DNA of 7,655 bases from Desulfuromonadales bacterium C00003068 (lineage in GTDB: Bacteria; Desulfobacterota; Desulfuromonadia; Desulfuromonadales; Desulfuromonadaceae), in the NCBI GenBank assembly GCA_001751155.1, contig MAXR01000051.1, positions 1 through 7,655 on the forward strand. The letters are read 5' to 3'. The notes under the pieces are model-generated. The model saw only the letters and a program-made list of their open reading frames with translations. It made no database searches and was not told the DNA's origin. Positions 6,072 to 7,655 of this stretch are shown here, in pieces. Positions within the stretch are counted from its first letter, which is position 1; each line of letters starts with the position of its first letter. A program made the translations under genes and the position numbers.

Positions 6072-6197
6072 CTGAAAAGTGGTCACAAATTATTGCATGG
6101 CTAAGTGTTTTCTACACCGTCATAACGAATTAAAACCGATTTGTAGGCCGAGAGGCCGACGAGCCGCCAATGTGTTGTAAGAGGGAAGCTATCTCAT

Positions 6198-6221
6198 TGT
6201 AGGTAGGGGCGGCCCGCTACA
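6198..6221. repeat. REP-like imperfect palindrome
   Basis: The outer arms TGTAG (6198-6202) and CTACA (6217-6221) pair. Inside them, GGG (6207-6209) and CCC (6213-6215) pair around a GCGG-type loop. A related TTGTAGGCCGAG segment begins at 6141. GC-rich palindromes of this kind resemble repetitive extragenic palindromes, but a genome-wide copy number is needed to call it one. Confidence 0.35.
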
Positions 6222-6374
6222 GGCGTGAACTTCAAGGCCGTTTTTTGCTTACTTTTTTGAGGAATGGAGACTGTTGAAGTTAACGGATCGTCACGAGAAT
6301 AAGGGGGGGTGAGTCCAGATTTCCGAAAATTCGAGAGTGAATAGCAGGGCTATTTGTTGAGGATTATCGGAGAT

Positions 6375-6497
6375 ATGGGCCATTCAGTCTTTTTCGCAGT
6401 AGATTCGGTAACTGCAATAGCCCCCACACCAAAAAAAGTACGTCGGCTGCGGGACGAGACTCGCGAACGTGGTTTTTGGTTTTGTTTTGAAGGGTGA
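6375..6497 (+). CDS. Possible 40-residue small protein or gene remnant
   Basis: An ATG at 6375 opens a 40-codon frame with a balanced composition. Its C-terminal part is basic then aromatic (KKVRRLRDETRERGFWFCF, residues 20-38). GGAG at 6369-6372 is only two bases from the ATG, too close for a good ribosome site. A minus-strand frame also crosses this stretch. I do not recognise a family. It may be a remnant of a larger gene or chance. Confidence 0.2.
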   Translation: MGHSVFFAVDSVTAIAPTPKKVRRLRDETRERGFWFCFEG

Positions 6498-6528
6498 GTT
6501 GTGGAACATGATCTGCAATTGTCTTGTC

Positions 6529-6593
6529 CTTCGGGTTCCCTCACTTCAACCGTTCTTGTTGACGCTCATTGTGTTCGGCTGCGGCAAATGGGG
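6529..6593. repeat. Intergenic repeat, short copy A (left of mntA-hepT)
   Basis: The segment starts CTTCGGG-T-TCCCTCACT and continues TCAACCGT..T.GTTGACGCTCATTG.GTTCGGCTGC.GCAAATGGGG, dots marking differences from copy B at 7524-7645. It lacks the 56 bases that copy B has between CCCTCACT and TCAACCGT (7541-7596). Both copies have the same orientation and enclose mntA-hepT. Confidence 0.6.
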
Positions 6594-6699
6594 AGTTTGT
6601 GCTTAATATCGAAACCTCAAAACCATTGTGTCCATTTTTGCGGCGAGGCACTACTGATGCGACTTAATGTGGGTAGTGTCCGCTTTTCGTGCAAATATT

Positions 6700-6727
6700 T
6701 TGACGGAGCAGACTTCTGTGTTAGTGT
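6700..6727 (+). promoter_or_regulatory. Possible weak promoter of mntA-hepT
   Basis: TTGACG (6700-6705) is followed by a 16-base spacer and TAGTGT (6722-6727), which has TG one base upstream. The -35 is good but the -10 is poor. Transcription would start near 6734, about 20 bases before the mntA ATG. No better promoter was found directly upstream. Confidence 0.25.
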
Positions 6728-6744
6728 TGACCAAGATCAGTAAT

Positions 6745-6749
6745 GGAGG
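6745..6749 (+). promoter_or_regulatory. Shine-Dalgarno that fixes the mntA start at 6755
   Basis: GGAGG lies five bases before the ATG at 6755. The upstream in-frame ATG at 6743 overlaps this ribosome site and has none of its own, so the shorter 94-residue protein is preferred. Confidence 0.65.
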
Positions 6750-6754
6750 GTTCG

Positions 6755-7039
6755 ATGACAGCACAAAAGATAGAACAGACTCTGGTATCTATTTTAAGAA
6801 AACATGATGCCGATCACATCGGGATTTTCGGCTCCCGCGCGCGCGGCGATGAACGCGCAGACAGTGACCTCGACGTATTAGTAGGTTTTCAGCAAACCAA
6901 AAGCCTTCTGACTCTGGTTAGCATTGAACAGGAATTATCGGACGCCCTTGGAATCAAGGTCGATCTGCTCACCGAAAGTGCCATCAGCCCTTATTTGATC
7001 AAGCGCATCAAAGCTCAACTCAAGGTTATTTATCAATGA
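6755..7039 (+). CDS. mntA: MntA-family nucleotidyltransferase antitoxin
   Basis: The 94-residue product is a minimal nucleotidyltransferase (MNT) domain. It carries the motif GSX10DXD (G26-S27, then D38-L39-D40, within GSRARGDERADSDLDVLV), with a third likely catalytic aspartate at D70 in KVDLLTE. In characterised MntA-HepT pairs, this enzyme transfers AMP groups from ATP to a tyrosine near the active site of the HepT toxin, blocking its RNase activity. All catalytic positions are present, so it should be active. Its stop overlaps the hepT start as ATGA, giving coupled translation with the antitoxin made first. An upstream ATG at 6743 is rejected on ribosome-site grounds. The pair lies between two same-direction copies of an intergenic repeat. 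The assignment rests on the motif plus its neighbour. Confidence 0.93.
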   Translation: MTAQKIEQTLVSILRKHDADHIGIFGSRARGDERADSDLDVLVGFQQTKSLLTLVSIEQELSDALGIKVDLLTESAISPYLIKRIKAQLKVIYQ

Positions 7040-7383
7040 TGCAAAAAGACGATAGCCTTTATTTGCGCCACATCCTTGACGCCATTAGTACCATCGGGGA
7101 ATACCTGACCGACATCGACTATGAAAAATTCAGTCGAACACAGCTGCTACAAGACGGGGTTATTCGGCAATTCGAAATCATCGGCGAAGCAACCAAAAAC
7201 CTCTCTCAGGATGTTCGGCAAATATCACCTAAGGTTCCATGGAAAAGTATGGCGGGGATGCGTGATAAACTGATCCACCAGTATTTCGGTGTAGATATCA
7301 AAGCCGTCTGGTTGACGGCGCAGGACGATTTGCCGGAATTGGAAAAAGTGATTCGTCAATTGCTGGTTGATTTTGAGCCATAG
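7036..7383 (+). CDS. hepT: HepT-family toxin (HEPN RNase)
   Basis: The 115-residue helical protein belongs to the HepT/DUF86 group of HEPN ribonucleases. The HEPN catalytic motif RX4HXY is present as R76-DKLI-H81-Q-Y83, and Y83 is the expected target for AMP modification by MntA. The segment FEIIGEATKNLS (46-57) is also typical of the family. HepT toxins cut RNA and stop growth or replication when unmodified. The ATG at 7036 overlaps the mntA stop; a second in-frame ATG at 7039 is possible. Length is normal and no lesion is seen. No clear terminator follows. Such pairs are known in genome maintenance and phage defence; which role applies here cannot be read from the sequence. Confidence 0.93.
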   Translation: MMQKDDSLYLRHILDAISTIGEYLTDIDYEKFSRTQLLQDGVIRQFEIIGEATKNLSQDVRQISPKVPWKSMAGMRDKLIHQYFGVDIKAVWLTAQDDLPELEKVIRQLLVDFEP

Positions 7384-7523
7384 GATTCTTGTATTTCCCT
7401 TCTCGGTAATCAGCGTGAAGTCCAGTCGTTCAACCTCCTACTTGACCATTTTGTTTCTTTATCTCAATCCAAATTCAACTTAGTCTCGCTCCCTCGGATT
7501 ATCACAACGGGCCGATAGCCGCT
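7384..7523. other. Short intergenic stretch after hepT, nothing recognised
   Basis: No gene, strong hairpin terminator or promoter was found between hepT and repeat copy B. A minus-strand frame through here only shadows hepT. Confidence 0.4.
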
Positions 7524-7645
7524 CTTCGGGGTCCCTCACTGCAGTCGCTTACAGCATGTCGTGCCAAAAAACTCGCTGCGTTCAGACAGTTTACGGTCAA
7601 CCGTACTCGTTGACGCTCATTGCGTTCGGCTGCTGCAAATGGGGG
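7524..7645. repeat. Intergenic repeat, long copy B (right of mntA-hepT)
   Basis: This copy matches copy A (6529-6593) at both ends and adds 56 internal bases (7541-7596), which include AAAAAACTCGCTGCGTTCAG. The matching right part, GTTGACGCTCATTG.GTTCGGCTGC.GCAAATGGGG, ends at 7645. The element may continue past the window. It codes for no protein I recognise and is probably a dispersed intergenic repeat of this genome. Confidence 0.6.
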
Positions 7646-7655
7646 AATGTTGATC

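Larger units (their letters stand above)
6004..6374. other. Intergenic DNA with REP-like repeats, no gene seen
   Basis: No coding region is supported. The stretch holds a GGCC-GAGA-GGCC short hairpin (about 6146-6157), a REP-like palindrome (6198-6221), and two T-runs in GTTTTTTGCTTACTTTTTTG (6240-6259). It also holds a G-run (6303-6309). It reads as an accumulation of short repeat units between two toxin-antitoxin modules. Confidence 0.45.

Noticed and set aside
6350..6544. 64-codon minus-strand open frame
   Set aside because: It has Ser/Arg-rich low-quality composition, no ribosome site, and runs opposite a competing plus-strand frame.
6501..6743. 80-codon plus-strand open frame
   Set aside because: It runs through repeat copy A, has no ribosome site and has an unusual Cys-rich composition with no family match.
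6743..6754. Longer mntA start at 6743
   Set aside because: It overlaps the GGAGG site that serves the ATG at 6755 and has no ribosome site of its own.
1..7655. CRISPR array, tRNA or rRNA genes
   Set aside because: No regularly spaced repeat-spacer pattern, cloverleaf or rRNA-like segment was seen on either strand.

Overview
The window looks like part of an environmental gammaproteobacterial chromosome of moderate GC. This rests on the gene types, strong AGGAGG-type ribosome sites and sigma70-type promoters. The sequence alone does not fix the genus.

Layout, left to right. (1) Positions 1-221, minus strand: a 45-codon gene with a short FeoA-like segment and a C-terminal CRCGK, followed after 30 bases by the start of a second gene whose product begins with a hydrophobic segment. 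Upstream are a good -35 element and a partial Fur-box-like palindrome. (2) Positions 222-814: a regulatory spacer between divergent genes. It holds a strong plus-strand promoter (606-634) and three short perfect palindromes. (3) Positions 815-4902, plus strand: a two-gene operon joined by an ATGA overlap. It encodes a periplasmic leucine/amide-type solute-binding protein and a membrane-bound PAS-GGDEF-EAL cyclic-di-GMP enzyme. This is the core of the window and resembles known binding-protein/sensor pairs such as NspS-MbaA and TorT-TorS. (4) Positions 4903-7655: an accessory zone with two toxin-antitoxin modules in gene-poor, repeat-rich DNA. A Phd/YefM antitoxin and a RelE/ParE-type toxin lie on the minus strand (5360-5943), and a MntA/HepT pair lies on the plus strand (6755-7383).

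How the genes may work together. The binding protein probably captures a small ligand in the periplasm and passes its state to the roughly 318-residue periplasmic domain of the GGDEF-EAL protein, which would change cyclic-di-GMP in the cytoplasm. No transporter permease or ATPase is visible beside it. Each toxin-antitoxin pair has a 4-base ATGA overlap with the antitoxin first. The Phd/YefM promoter carries three tandem 12-bp repeats that look like its own operator. MntA/HepT sits between two same-direction copies of an intergenic repeat, which suggests it arrived or can leave as a unit.

The best candidates for something new are the binding-protein/cyclic-di-GMP pair, the 45-residue FeoA-like Cys-rich peptide with a possible iron-linked operator, and the repeat-bounded mntA-hepT block.
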